Source of the DNA: Acanthochromis polyacanthus
Lineage: Eukaryota > Chordata > Actinopteri > Pomacentridae
Reading direction: 5' to 3'
Length of the DNA: 64,000 bases
Assembly: GCF_021347895.1 (NCBI RefSeq)
Contig: NC_067116.1
Location: 38,459,677 to 38,523,676, forward strand
Part shown: positions 1 to 12,600 of the stretch, piece after piece
Layout: every line of letters starts with the position of its first letter
Numbering within the stretch: the stretch's first letter is position 1
Made by a program: the position numbers and the translations under genes
The notes under the pieces: generated by a model
The model's input: the letters and a program-made list of their open reading frames with translations, nothing else
Told to the model about the DNA's origin: nothing
Databases searched by the model: none

Positions 1-924
1 GCTACCAGCTCTGTAAGGAACAACAGCTAGAACAACCAGCATGGAGTCCCTTTGAGTGTTTTAATTTCAGGACACAGAAAACACTACAACAAAATGATGA
101 AAAGCATCTTTTAAACAGTCAGACATTTTAATCTGACCAGCACCATACAAGTATGAACAACCTAAGACACATTATTCACTAATACAAATGTGAATATTTT
201 GAACATGTGTTTTAGACCATAAAAGGCCTAAATGTCCAAAAGTTAACAAAATAATTCAAGGAAGTTTACAGTTGCAGTCACTAAAGATTATCATTGTAAT
301 TAATATACAGTGATAAATGTTACAAAACATGTTATTTAAATTTGTTTGATATTTAAAGCTGTTTGAGCTGCTAGGGGATTATTTTACAGAAATAAAATCA
401 CTTTTTTAAACTTAAATTCTAGCCCAAAAACTAAGATGAGTTTACATGATCTCCACTGATTTCAGAATGCTTTTGAACAACCTTTTTTTCCAAGATTTGA
501 TCTAATTTCAGGGCCAACATCTGATCAAATTACTCCTAAAATTAAACTGCAATACAGTAATCAATGCAGCTAATTTTAATTTAGTGACAGCTAAAGTTAC
601 ATTGTGTTTGGTACTGAATACAGTTAATGTTACAAGATAAAAATTACAGTTGAAAAGTCAGCAGAATATTTTTTTTGCGAGTTGAAACCAACCCTAAGTA
701 AATTAGGTAAATAAGTCATACCTGTGACTAAATATGTTGTGCCATTGTACAATCACTGTGATCAGTTGTAACGCACAATGCACACAAATAAATGTTAAAT
801 TGAGTCATAGTGTTGTTGAAATTGTACTTACTTTAATCTGTTTGTTTTTAATATAATTTTTAAAAAGACAGTTCATTACATATAAAGATTTTTCTAATAT
901 ACTTGTTCTCCTTTGCACTAAAAC
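1..924. other. AT-rich non-coding DNA
   Basis: No convincing exon, RNA gene or long open frame is visible. Composition is AT-rich with short A and T runs. Because the recognisable end of a dispersed repeat follows directly, part of this stretch may be the decayed body of that repeat; this is inference. Confidence 0.5.
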
Positions 925-1047
925 GCCAGAAAAATTTAGACTTATTGTTACTTCTCATAATTATGCTATAAGTTTACTGGTCCGGCCCCTTTGAGATCAA
1001 ATGAGGCCGTATGGGGCCCCTGGACCAAAATGAGTTTGACACCCCTG
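925..1047 (+). repeat. 3' end of a dispersed teleost repeat
   Basis: The segment ending in TGAGTTTGACACCCCTG, preceded by a 'ctggtccggccc' block, is a terminal sequence I remember as very common in fish genomes. It is probably the end of a non-autonomous transposable element. The 5' boundary is not clear and no target-site duplication was found. Confidence 0.5.
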
Positions 1048-1050
1048 CTC

Positions 1051-1370
1051 TATTAGATTGGGATCTATGGAGTTTGGAGGCTGGGTCAATGCCTTTGGGT
1101 CTTTTCTGTGTTCTTTAAGCTGTTCCTGAGGAGTTTTGTGATATGGTGGGATGCCTTACCCTACTGGGAGAGGCCATTGCTGTTAGGTAGTGCTGCTCCC
1201 ACAGGAGGGTGCACTTGAACTGCAACAATGTGGGCGGTGTGTTCCAAAACAACATCTACATACATGCCAAGGCAGCGGGTTTCCCAGTAGAGTGATTGCA
1301 TTGCAACAAGACGGTCAGTGTTGTTCACCTCACCCATAAATGGTTTAATGTAATGGGTGATGGGTGTGTA
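1051..1370. repeat. Degraded dispersed repeat, internally deleted
   Basis: Blocks such as 'gctgggtcaatgcctttggg', 'gggtttcccag' and 'gttcacctcacccataaatgg' resemble, in order, parts of a longer repeat widespread in teleosts, with much of the middle missing. The reading frames here are broken and no protein is supported. The identification rests on remembered similarity. Confidence 0.4.
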
Positions 1371-2763
1371 ATGCTAGGTCTGTAGCACTCCTTTAAAGGA
1401 CTGTATGTATTATGTATATATGTACCAGCCTCCTCCACCAGATGGCAGTGATGTTTTTGCCTTCTCTGTGTGGTAACGGACTCATGTACAGTACGACACT
1501 GAGCCCCACACCTGCCCTGTCATGGGATGCACTCACTCTATTCCACATTATACACAGTCCACAGTGCGTTTCTCCAATTTCATGCCACCCCTCAGATGTG
1601 CAACCACATGAAACAGACCAGTATTCCTCAAAGATCGGACACAGTAAGCTGCACCTTAATAAAGATCATACATAAGTGGGTGCTCCAGAGTCCCCGCCAT
1701 GCTGTATTCATTTGCATGGCTCGGCGATGATGATCCAAACCATATGAGGAGCTGAGTGGATCTGCAGAGAGTCAGTGTGGAGGCAGGCCACCCACAGCCA
1801 TCACTCAGTGCTCTCTTTTTCGTCTTTCCTCCCCTCCTAGGTCAGGCAGCATTCCTTCGTTGCCCTTGGGGATCTCCGCGGAAGAAGCCAACATCATTCA
1901 CATAGATGCTAAAGCATATGCTACCTTCATTTCCCCCCCCCACCAGTGATCAAACGGGAACATTTAGAAGAAGAAAGAAGGGGGAAAAAAGCTGTGACAG
2001 ACAGATGGGCACATAACTTTGTCATTAGTGCATACCTCTCAGTGTCAGGGGTGAATGAGTGCAGGAAGAGAGACGAGCAGCGCAGATGTTCTGATCCAGC
2101 ACAGATTAGCCTCTAGTCACCTCCAGTGTTGCATTATTTGAAGACTGGGTGGTGCTGAACAAACACGTCTGTCCCGACAGCTGACAGATACTGTATTTTT
2201 ACCCACGGTATTTTTTTTTCAGTGTGTGTTCAGTCTGTGGCTGTCTGTGTCTGATCACAGCAGCTAACAACGAGGGGGCAGATGTGAGTGTTTCTTGATA
2301 AGCTCCAACATAGTTTTGTTTATTGAACTTGATCTATTGCTCAAGGGCAGACCACCTTCACTCCCTCTCCTCCCTGTCATCTCTTTAGGCATTATTCTAA
2401 CCGCAGCTGTAGAGTAAAACATTCATTGATAAACCCAGACAGTCAACAAAAGGCAGTCTGACGGGCAAATGAGCCCATTTATTGAAGTTTTCAGTATACA
2501 TACTAATATATGTATATATATATGTATTTGGGCACTTCATTGTTGTGTAATTTATCATAATATTTAAAAGAATCATTTAAGATGAACCTTAAAGAGGTGG
2601 TGCTTTTCCTTCGCTACTGCAAAGAAGCACAATTGAGCTTAACTACTCGATCATGTTCTTTAAAAGAGTATTTTTTAACACAATAATGAAATAATGAATA
2701 TGTATGTCATCTCTATAGAATCATCTCTATAGAATTCCTTTTCCACCCCCCCCCCCACCCACC

Positions 2764-2805
<42 letters not shown>

Positions 2806-3240
2806 ATTATAGAAAGAAAACAGTCCAGCAGTATATGCTTTGTAAGAAGATCTCAGAGTTAGGGAGCATTAAAGATTAGACATTTCAGAATAAAACACCC
2901 AACAGGCAAGTAAATATCACATTCAGAGGCTACTATTAAACAAGGTATTTAAAAAAAAAATCTCAATCTGGAATTTTTTTTTTTTTTAAAAGTCTACTGT
3001 CTGAGTAAAATCTGAAAAGTTTAATTTAAAAAAAAGCCTTTTCAAGAAAAAAAGTCAGTGTTTTCCAGGACTTAATTAGCCTTTAATTAATCTACTATGG
3101 TGTGAAAACGTTTTGTGAGGTCATATAAGTGCCCAGTGTCTGGCGCTGGAGGGCATGGATCATTTCCCGACTCTGGAAATTGAGTCAGAGTCAAACTGTG
3201 TCCTGCCCTGGCTTATTACTGGCTGAGAGGATCGCCCATC
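1371..3240. other. Unassigned DNA upstream of fstl3
   Basis: No supported gene. AATAAA occurs at about 1660. A pyrimidine tract plus AG at about 1840 precedes a short open stretch (see findings). A C-run/CA microsatellite lies at 2744-2801. The last part should contain distal regulatory DNA of fstl3, but no specific element can be named. Confidence 0.4.
2744..2801. repeat. C-run followed by (CA)n microsatellite
   Basis: An interrupted C tract runs directly into about 18 CA units ending at 2801. This compound simple repeat is read directly from the sequence and should be length-polymorphic. Confidence 0.95.
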
Positions 3241-3264
3241 CCAGCAGCATAATTCCATCTGGGC

Positions 3265-3276
3265 TAAATATTTATA
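3265..3276 (+). promoter_or_regulatory. fstl3: Candidate TATA element of fstl3
   Basis: TAAATATTTATA lies about 190 bases upstream of the fstl3 start codon. A start site 25-35 bases downstream would leave a 5' leader of roughly 155 bases. No in-frame continuation of the coding exon is needed upstream. The assignment is inferred from motif and position only. Confidence 0.35.
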
Positions 3277-3455
3277 CAGAGGGGGAACGACATCACTTAT
3301 CCACAACACATTCATTCACATAAGGGAGAGCTACTTGCAGAGTTGAGTTAGAGTGAGACGCCGTGTTTGGAACATCACTTCTCCTTGTAGAGATTTACTT
3401 AGACAACCGTCTGGGAGAAAAAATAACAGGTTTTTATACTAATTCAGAATACACA

Positions 3456-3525
3456 ATGAGCCCTTTGATTTCTGTTTTGGGGGTGATTCTCTTTTTCTAT
3501 CAGATTGGGAGGAATCCTGCCAGTG
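3456..3525 (+). CDS. fstl3: fstl3 coding exon 1: signal peptide
   Basis: 70 nt from ATG to the donor GTGAGT. It encodes a short start followed by a VLGVILFFY hydrophobic core. It ends after the first base of a codon, and the 323-bp intron 1 follows. Confidence 0.9.
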
Positions 3526-5778
3526 GTGAGTGAACTTTTTTTGTGGATGAGATGCTTTTCATGTCCTACATTTACTGTAAATCAATCTTCTGAAAAAGTA
3601 TTGTATATTTCTGTTTTAAATTAATATATACAAGACAAATTTCCTGCTATTTGTCTATTAGTGAAGTAGAAATTATATACAAAGAAAACCTGCTACAACA
3701 AAAGACACAGCTTTATGTGGGGATTCTACTTTAAAAATTGCTTTAATATGAGCCGTTAATCTTAAAGTCTAACTGACAATCAATCAAAATGCCAGAATAT
3801 ACTTTCTATATTAGTTTCCATGTGTTTAAATGAACTTCTGTCCTCCAGCCGGGATGTGCTGGCTGCAGCAGAGTCAGGAACAGCGCTGCGACATGGTGCT
3901 GATGAGAGGGGTGACCAGGGAGGAGTGCTGTGCCGGGGGCCGCCTGGACACCGCGTGGTCCAACACCAGCCTGCCCATGAATGAGGTCAGCCTGCTGGGC
4001 TTCCTTGGAATCGTCTCCTGTAAACCGTGCAAAGGTAAACAACCAAAGAGAAAAAGTAATGAGATAAATCTGCCAAGAAGAAGTTACCATATGCTGCTTT
4101 GATTAATCACTGCAGGACACCTTATTAGTCAAAGCTAAATGCCAAACTAAACCACTTTAAAGCTACATTCAAATTCCTAACAGTCACATTCGGATTAAAC
4201 AGTATAAAAAATGTTTTACTGGACTCATGCTGCTACTGTCGGGTGGTTGTTTTGTGGTGAGCACTAACATTTTCAGTAACTGTTTAGATTTAATTTACTG
4301 ACGTAAAACTGACGAACTTTCAAATATCACAGCCGTAATTGATAAATTGGCTATTCCATTACACAATATAACCCCTGGCATCTCTCAGAGAGTTAGTGAA
4401 AGTTCAGTTAAAACACGTCATTTGTGAATCATGACATTTAAACAATGAGTTCCCGATGCAGCTTTCTAACAAATAGCAGACGTGGATCAAGGAGCGGCGA
4501 TCCGCATAACTCCAGCTGTCCTGAGAAACGTCCTCCTCCTGGAATCTGTGCAAGGTTCATTCAGGTTCACTCGCAGATAAAGTCTGTTTTCATAAGCTGC
4601 TCCTGCATGATGTGATCAATCTGATGGTAAATTCCAGCAAAAATACCAACTACTAGCAGTTTTCTAAAAACACGCCCAGCCTCAACTTTGGCTTTTTCTG
4701 GCTTATCATGACGAGATGTGGGTTGTAGTTTGATTAACCTGAGATAAGTGGGCAGTTAAAAGTAGCACACAGCTTTGTTAAAGTCACTCTTGCATAAAGC
4801 CAAACAACTGTATTTCATTGCAAATGAATCAGAACCTTCCCTCCCTTCATTATGTGTTGAATTTTTCCAAAGCTAGTTAAAAAGAAGCTGTTTGCTTTCA
4901 CAAGCAAAACAAGAAAATACATTCCTGCTGTCTGGAATAAATGCCTGCCACATGCACAGATGCCTGGGAATCATAATGTGTCTTCATCATGTGGAATTCC
5001 GTAGGAGGAAAAACATTGGTATTACTAATGCCACATTAATTGAAAGACACCAACATCCTCACCAGACTGCAGCTTGTATTCAAAGATCCCCTTATTGTGA
5101 TAAACAGAGGAGATAGAGAGACAATGCATGCACTGCAAGAAGCAAAAATAAGAGATGAGAATCAAGCAAAAACAGAGCAGTGGAGTAAGAGAACAAAAAC
5201 ACAGGATATTGAAGTGGTGGCAGACGCAGGAAATCAGTTCCCGATTGTTTATTGAATCCTCAGGACTGTGACCAGGCATCATCTCCGCAGACTCAAAAAA
5301 GGGTCCTGGGAAGAAACCTGTGAGCACTGTCCTGTGTTGACTCTGCACTGTGTAAGGTTACAGTTCCCCCTGTGCTTTGACATTATGGGGTGTCAGAAGA
5401 GCCCAGGGCTTCCTCATTTCTCATCCAGTAAACTTCTCCGACAGCTATTTGAACTCCATCTACCTCCTCCGTTCCCCCTGCAGGAGCTCAGCCCAGTCTG
5501 AGTGCAGCCGTACACATAGATGTGTTATGAAACACGCCAGCCTCACATTCCACCCGGCGAGACACCTCTGTGTGTAACGGTCAATAAAGAGGTGTGATTA
5601 TTGTAAATATTGTGCAAGGTGAAAATTGTGTTATGGTCTGGGAAAACCCCAAGATTTCAGGCTTGTTTTGTGTGAAAATGCCTGCGAAATCACCTGATGT
5701 CTGCAGACTTGTTAATACAGTAACTGACACTGACACACACTGAAGCTACTCGCTGTGCTTTTGTGTGTTTGCATGTGT

Positions 5779-5817
<39 letters not shown>

Positions 5818-6487
5818 CGCGCAGAGACATGTGAAGGAGTCAAATGCAGCCCCGGGAAGGTTTGCAAGATGAAGACGGGAAGGCCCCAGTGTGTGTGCTC
5901 TCCAGACTGCTCTCACATTTCCCGGAAGCATGCTGTGTGCGGCAGCGATGGGAAGTCATATAAGGATGAGTGCACTCTGCTCATGGCCCGCTGTATGGGA
6001 CATCCGGACCTGGAGGTCATGTACCAGGGAGAGTGCAAGAGTAAGCAAGATTCATCTCATCTGTGCAAGCTGAGCTGTCCTGCACAAAAGCAAATCAGTC
6101 TGAATGCATTCTTCGTGCCTTTTGCAGAGTCGTGCTCCAGCGTGGTTTGTCCAGGAACTCACACCTGCGTGACTGACCAGACCAACAGCGCCCACTGCGT
6201 CATGTGCCGCACCACGCCTTGCCCGATACCCATGCCATCTGAGCAGCCCATCTGTGGCAACGACAATGTGACCTATCCAAGTGCCTGCCACCTCCGCCGG
6301 GCCACCTGCTTCCTCGGACGCTCCATAGGAGTCCGCTACTATGGCCACTGCAACAGTAAGTACACACCTATCACTTCTCTTTACTCATTTCCAACATTAC
6401 TGGTACAATCATGTCAATTTAAGCTCCTTTATTCATCTAGATCCACCTCGGAAAGCCACCGAAGGCAGCGAGGAAAACGCAGTGTAA
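3456..6487 (+). CDS. fstl3: Follistatin-like 3 (complete, 5 coding exons)
   Basis: Join 3456-3525, 3849-4034, 5825-6040, 6128-6355, 6441-6487; 747 nt, 248 residues, stop TAA. Every intron is GT-AG and interrupts codon position 1. Residues 1 to about 23 form a hydrophobic signal peptide. Exon 2 encodes the cysteine-rich TGF-beta-binding domain, with WLQQ, EECC, TAWSN and LLGFLG motifs typical of follistatins. Exons 3 and 4 encode one follistatin/Kazal module each, with [12 protein letters not shown] and [12 protein letters not shown] cores. Two modules, rather than the three of follistatin, together with the short acidic tail ending SEENAV identify FSTL3. Known role of the family: secreted glycoprotein that binds and neutralises activins, myostatin and related ligands. 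The ATG was chosen because it opens the signal peptide. Human FSTL3 is 263 residues, so the length fits. Confidence 0.95.
3849..4034 (+). CDS. fstl3: fstl3 coding exon 2: TGF-beta-binding domain
   Basis: 186 nt, phase 1 at both ends, acceptor TCCTCCAG, donor GTAAAC. The cysteine pattern CW...C...ECC...C..C and the TAWSN motif match the N-terminal ligand-binding domain of follistatins. NTS is a potential N-glycosylation site. Confidence 0.93.
4035..5824 (+). other. fstl3: fstl3 intron 2
   Basis: 1.8-kb intron between the ligand-binding domain and the first follistatin module. Apart from the TG tract at its 3' end I see no repeat or gene in it. Short open frames around 5040-5570 have no recognisable domain and are not supported. 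Confidence 0.85.
5784..5822 (+). repeat. (TG)15 plus CG-rich run at a splice acceptor
   Basis: Fifteen TG units (5784-5813) run into CGTGCGCGC and then directly into the acceptor AG of fstl3 exon 3 at 5823-5824. No ordinary polypyrimidine tract separates the repeat from the exon. Confidence 0.95.
5825..6040 (+). CDS. fstl3: fstl3 coding exon 3: follistatin module 1
   Basis: 216 nt, phase 1 at both ends. It encodes the EGF-like start ([13 protein letters not shown]) and the Kazal-like core ([12 protein letters not shown]) of module 1. The next AG, two bases downstream, would bring a stop within two codons, which fixes the acceptor at 5823-5824. Confidence 0.93.
6128..6355 (+). CDS. fstl3: fstl3 coding exon 4: follistatin module 2
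   Basis: 228 nt, phase 1, following an 87-bp intron. Core [12 protein letters not shown] with an NVT glycosylation sequon, then [19 protein letters not shown], very close to the matching part of mammalian FSTL3. Confidence 0.93.
6441..6487 (+). CDS. fstl3: fstl3 coding exon 5: acidic tail and stop
   Basis: 47 nt after an 85-bp intron. It encodes the short tail TEGSEENAV, comparable to the acidic end of mammalian FSTL3. Reading through without splicing would give an unrelated tail, so the spliced form is preferred. Confidence 0.85.
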
Positions 6488-7735
6488 ATGGAGGATCCTT
6501 CACAGCCTTCTTGCCAGAAACATTTCACACCACTAGCTTCCCAACATGACCTCTTTTTTATTTGACAATCACTCCCCTTTGTACACAAAATGACGACACA
6601 TTTGATATGAAATGATCTGTGATAACCTTGTGTTAAATTGGGAAGTGGAAGCAGTTGAATGGAAATTTACCTATGAGCTCTTTGGGAGATGTGTGCATAT
6701 TGTAAATAGAATACCAGTACTATTTATTGGAGAAGGTAGCAAGCTCTATTTATGTTTTTATCCCAGTAACAACTTTATATACCCTTGGGAAAGCTGATGC
6801 AAAAAAAGAAAAAGAAATGTATTTATTGTGTTTTTTGTTGTTGTTGTTCATTGTGTATGTACAATAGCCATCACTGGTATTGGCTTTTCACAGCTTTCTG
6901 GAGTTCTACATTCTTCATTCCCCTCAAGCTGATGGAAAGCAATCCTAATTTGTTTGGAAAGCTGATTCCAGTTTATAGTCTGCCAATGTGGTTTCAATTC
7001 ACCACAAAAACAAGAACAAGACAGCTATAGTCTACTGTACATACTCGAGCTTTATTTGGGGTGGTGAGGAAGGGTTTCAACCTAATCAGACCTATATAGT
7101 CTCTCTCCCTCACTCTACCCCCCTACACATGTTTACTCTGGATCCCGATCCAAACTCTTGGCCACCCGCTGATCACCAAAATTAACAGTTTGATGTGTCT
7201 GTAGGAGTCTGTTGGTACAACCCCAAGCACTCTACAATACCTCCTCTGTTGAAGGTTTGGCTTTGTTTTGTAAATGCATTTTTGTAGCTCTTGCTAGTTG
7301 GTTTGATGCTGTTTTGCTTTGATTGGATTGGATCTTTTTTTTTTTTATACCGGAAAGACAAATGTAATTAGCACCGCCTGACTTTAAGGAAAATTAAATT
7401 TGTCTGGGAATGGTTCGTCATTTGGACCAATTGAACATACATGATTATATTGCCATCAGAACGGAGACAATCTGCTGTTGACGCTGGTAAACCTGCACAC
7501 AGACGGATTTCAAACGGTCAAGTGATCCAATTAAATCCTCTAAACTCGAAGCAGATGTCTGAATACTTTAGTACCTTATATTGTCACATTTTAATGATTC
7601 TTCTGTAAATAACAGACTTGTGTGTACCTGCCTGTGTACCTACTGTGAAATTTGAATGATAAATGCATCAACATATTTTTGTATTTTTGTACTGCCACTT
7701 CAAAACAACATAAAGTTTAATATTTGTCACAACCT
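6488..7735 (+). other. fstl3: fstl3 3' untranslated region (approximate)
   Basis: AT-rich, with T-runs and no coding potential. The end is placed after a CATAAA at 7709-7714 followed by a T/G-rich stretch. An ATTAAA at about 7833 is an alternative. Transcript data would be needed to choose. Confidence 0.45.
7709..7714 (+). terminator. fstl3: Candidate poly(A) signal of fstl3 (CATAAA)
   Basis: Variant hexamer CATAAA, followed within 25 bases by 'tttaatatttgt'. It is not the canonical AATAAA, so the assignment is tentative. Confidence 0.3.
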
Positions 7736-10700
7736 GTCTTCTTTCTTTTAGAATGAAACAGGAACATTCTTGATTCTTGGAAACAGATTGAGCTTTGCAA
7801 TCTGCTTTCTCGATTATATCTCACCATTGGCGATTAAAAACAATACAACCAGTGCTCTGCAACGGAGAAACAGTCTCCGAGATGAGATTTATAATATTTT
7901 ACATTTGGTAATCTATGTCAGAGTTCCAATTGCAGTCAGTTCCAACTAAATCTGACTTGCACCCTACACAGTTTTGCTCTCACATTGGGGTTTTGTGTGG
8001 TGGATCAGCCACCCAGATGCTGCCAGTCTGTGCGTGCAGTGGTTAGACCTCTTCTCCTGTTCGTGCAGCAGCTGAGTCGTCTCTACAAAAGACCTCTCAA
8101 GGCGGCAGGGAATCAAATCCAGGCTGGGCAGCTTTCCTCTCGCTGTCTCCTCAGGGATATCCCCCTGCTCTGAATTAAGGCGGGAAGGGTCAGGGGGACG
8201 AAGGGCGAAGGGGCAAAGGAATGAATATTTCGAAGTGCCAAGGCCTGGGTACTGACTCACTTTCCTGTGTAAAGTACCTCCCTTGTTTTTCTGTCTGTAG
8301 CTCTCCCTCCTCTGAATCCTGCACTCGGCCATGCAGCAGCATCTGGTTCAACTTTAGAGAGATGTTTATATTCCTGTCCAAGTACCCTTTTATTACACTG
8401 GGAATGGAATTAGATGTTTTGTTAGTTCGAACAGGACACATAACAATGCCACCGAGGGGCTGTTGCTGTGCCCACACATAAAACACACAGGAATGCCTTT
8501 TTTCAGAGATGGATCGTTGGAAGTTTGTGACTCACTGTGTACAAAATCACATGTGATTGATCGATCCAGAGAAATCAAAGAAGCTAGGCACCACGCAAAC
8601 ATACTGCCCAGACTTTGTCATCAGGCATGTAGACATCACATCGGTATTCTCTGAGTTTTAGAAGTTATTGGATGAATATTCCAAATATTATACCTTTACC
8701 TGTTTCTTCACAACATGTGCTATGTAGAATGTTTAAACCATTTATTCCTCATCTTTAAATTCTTGTGTGACCCGCACAATAAACTCACCAAACCAGAGTT
8801 CTGTGTCACAGTTTAAAGTATGGTGACCCCACAGGAATTTGCAATGAACACCAACTGGAATAAGGCATTTGCCACTCGTTATTTGCCACTCGTTGAGGTG
8901 TGCATTAGTCTTTTGTTTTTTTTTGTTTTTTTCTGAATAAACACACAAAAATAAGGTTGAGTCAGCACTTTTGGTACATGTGTCTGGACAAACCATCCCG
9001 ATAGGTACATGTTGTTCAAGACAAACAAAAATCCCATTTGCTGTTGTCATTATGACTGTGTAATATATTCACCAGGAACAACCTGTATATCATTTTTTAC
9101 TCACACAGCCCTCTGACGGATGTCGGATATGATGCGCCTCTGTCACACCAGGGGTGGTAATGACATGACCACAGCCTAAACCTATGAGCCATTTCAGAGC
9201 TATTCTAATTACACTCAACAAGAGACCTCAGGAATTATCTGCCCACTTTGCTCCATATTTCATTCTCTTTTTTTCACATCTTACGGTTTGTGGTGTGTCC
9301 AGAAAGGTGTCAGGCTCCCTTCCACTGCAGCGTCGCTCCATGTGAGTGAGTGTGTGGGTGTGATTATGGCTTGCATCCCTCCTGTTGGAGCTCACCTGTT
9401 ATGACCATAGGATCAGTCACACACATTACATCACAACCCCTGGCTGAGTTGTTTATATCCCGACAAACACATGGGGCCATAATGTGACGCCCACACTGAC
9501 ATTTCAGGGATGCGTAATCATCCCGCTCTGATATGTCGAGCCTCTTTCTCAACGACGTCCACATGGTATCATTTCCTCCAGCTTGCCATACTACTTCCAG
9601 TAAGTTAACAGCCAACATTTAGATCTGAAATGATGTTGTGATGAAACCGAGGCTCTGCGGAGTGTTTCGGAGACCACCCACTCTCTGGATCGCGCCACTG
9701 GATTGTAAACAGCTCCGTCCCACAGCTGAAACTAATAGATATCAGATCCATCACTCCATTAGAATCTATCTCCCTCAGACGTTATTTCTCAGAGCTGCTT
9801 TGTTAAATGGCATGTCTTTTTAATTTTCCACATGTGTGTAATATTTTACTTCTGACAATTCATCATTACACTGACACAACAGCCCACACTCCAGTCATAT
9901 AGCTAGTACTGTTACAGATGATGTTTCATGCACTTCTCGGAAATACTTTTTTCAGCTTTCAATAATCTGAGGTAATACAGATTGTGTTTGGGGGAAATTA
10001 CACAGACGGTCATTCAAACTGTCACCACAGATTACAACTCAATAAGGAGATTAAACCTGGTGAACAAGACAATGCCGAATACAGGAAGGAAAATCTTTGA
10101 AGTCTTATTACAAGTCTGGTCAGTTCGTGCTTTGAGAACCTCAGGGTGGATGTCAGGCAAAGGACAGTGTTCTTAAAAAGCTGCAAAACTATTGATTAAT
10201 TCATCTGACAGAAGCATTGACAGCAAAGCTTTGCACTGAAATCAGCTCTCTTCGCAATCGCTTTAAGCAACAACTGAAATCCAAGCGAGCGTATTGCAAA
10301 TCAACTGTGTTTTTCAGCATCAGATCATCAACAACAAATCAGCAGAGCTAGGAAGTTGTGTAAATGCTAATTATCCCTAATTATTCTTGGTGAGTTGTTT
10401 TACTTCCTCGTTGTGACCTCTGGGATGGCTTCTCCACAGACGCTGCGTGTGGTCCGGCCCATGTGTACCAAGGCTTAAGACGAGGAAAACGTACAGGAAG
10501 CACAACAAAATCAAATTCAAGGCTCTAAAAATATGTTAAACATGATTATAGAATAATAGTTGTTATCTGTGATGAATTTACTTCGTTGTGGTCGATAAAT
10601 ATTGTGGTAAAGTCTCCTAAGTGGGGCTTAAGTGTTTAGGCACATGTGTGCCTGGGACCATATATGAGATGATTGCCTCTCTGCCTTGGCTGCAACAAGG

Positions 10701-11654
10701 TCATTGAATTAACTCTGGTTTGAGTTTGCATTGAAATATCAAGCTGCACAATATGAAAGAAGTCAACGAAGTGTGATAATTGGGCTGCGCTTAGCTCCCA
10801 AACCTGACTTAAATTGAGTCCAATTGTGCAGTTTGAGGCTTGGAAGATCACCAGACCATGACCATAATTTCACATCAGCTTTTCAGGTGGCTCTCGCATG
10901 GAAACGAGACAAAAATACCTTATTTTTTATAAGCCTTGGCCTGATACCTACCTTGTTTATAATGGAAAGTTGGTTGGTCGTTGTGGAAAATTGCTCAGGC
11001 ATTTAATTTGCTGTCATGCGTTACACAAATTCAGCAAAGATGAGCGTGGAAAAGTTGTCTTGGCCTGGATTTCGTGAGATTTTTTTGGCCTGCACATTAT
11101 CAACAGCTTCTTTTAGTCAAAAAGCTACAATAGCTACAAGGACAAAGCTAATCAAATCATCTGTGAGAAGATCCTCTGCTTGTCAAAGTAGGCCAGTATA
11201 CCACAAGTAAACACACTAGGCCCACATGGTGCCTCTTCCCAAAGACTACAGACATAGAAAGAGGGTCACTTGTAGATTAACTGACCTCATGTATACAGCC
11301 AGGAGGGTTGCATGGTGTGGACACCTGTGTTAGCAAACACTTGATAACTCACATAAGCTGTGCACAAAATATTCCAGTAACTTTCTGCACTCTGTACTGG
11401 ATATCCACATCAGCATACAAACAGACATACATTTACCACATACCTAAGAATACACCACATGTCAAAAACAAAACATCAGCAACTCCAGTAGGGAATTTTC
11501 TACCTTCATGTGGGAGCGTGATTCGCCCTCAAGTGCTCATTTTGTTCTGTGAGTAATGGTTGGTTTGAATGTACTCACTGTAAATTATCACACTCAAGTC
11601 TTTGTCTATTCGGTAAATTTCAAAATGACAGCAGTCAGCGTAAATCATTTAAAA
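7736..11654. other. Intergenic DNA between fstl3 and rnf126, part 1
   Basis: No exon chain, RNA gene or clear transposon recognised. Open frames up to about 120 codons occur on both strands but show no domain, no signal peptide and no consistent splice sites. A tandem pair of ATTTGCCACTCGTT lies near 8870-8895. Confidence 0.6.
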
Positions 11655-12600
11655 AGTCTAGTCTGAGCTGTGTTCTGAGCTAAGTGCAAAGGTTAACATT
11701 CAAACATGCTCACAATGACAAGGCCGACTTGCTGATGTTTAGCATGTACAATGGTTGACATGCTAACAGTGGCTAATTAACACAATACTAAGTGGTAGGT
11801 AGCATAAAAGTTGAGTAGAACTTATTTGTATTTTCAATGCATTTGGTAAGATATTACATAAGACTTGGAAAATGAAAGAGGCCACCAGTTCCAGAAGTGT
11901 TTTTTTCCAGTTTTTTTGGATTTTCACAGAAACATTGGACTCCCCCAGATAATGCAACAACTGCATAGTTTAATGTTGTAGCAACCCCTTTTAATCATTT
12001 CATTATAATCCTTTCAGCTTTGTTTCTGGGAAAACATCCCTTGTCTGCCATTTCGACATATCGGACGGGTCAAAATAGGACACAACCCATGAACCAGTTT
12101 TCAGAATTCCAACACAGACAGGCTACACCTTTTTAAAATCAAAGAACCAGACATCTCAGAACGCAACAGTTGATCAGGAATTGATGATTTAACCAAGAGA
12201 TTTTTATGTTCCTCCAACACACCAGAAGTGCTCCAAGTGTGAGTCATCCTACATCTAGCACTCATATTGGGAAAAAAATAAATAAAATTGTGGCCGTATC
12301 AGGGAGAAGATCTTTTAATACATCCATGGAAAAACATGAGGAGGATGAGAGGGAATTTTATTTTCATAACTAAGAACTCCCAAAATAGCTCCTTGTACTT
12401 ATTAATTCTTTTGACATGATGTCAGAAGTACATGTATTTCAAGCGATTAGCAACGTTATTAAAACTATTCGTGGGGGATTATGAATGTGTGTAGGTGATC
12501 ACATTTATGACAATCCATCTGATAGTTTTTGAGACGATTTGTCAAAAGATGTTTTGGTCTGGATTAAAATAGTGCACTTTGCTATTCTTATTCCACACCA
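11655..12600. repeat. Decayed dispersed repeat, two recognisable blocks
   Basis: A block near 11700-11790 ('gctgatgtttagcatgtac', 'catgctaac') and one near 12500-12585 ('caatccatctgatagtttt', 'gtctggattaaaa') resemble, in order, parts of a teleost repeat that I remember as about 1 kb long. The middle is too diverged to recognise. Assignment is by remembered similarity. Confidence 0.4.

Noticed and set aside
1381..1700. Solo LTR (starts TG, has AATAAA at about 1660)
   Set aside because: No matching CA end, no flanking duplication and no second copy could be found.
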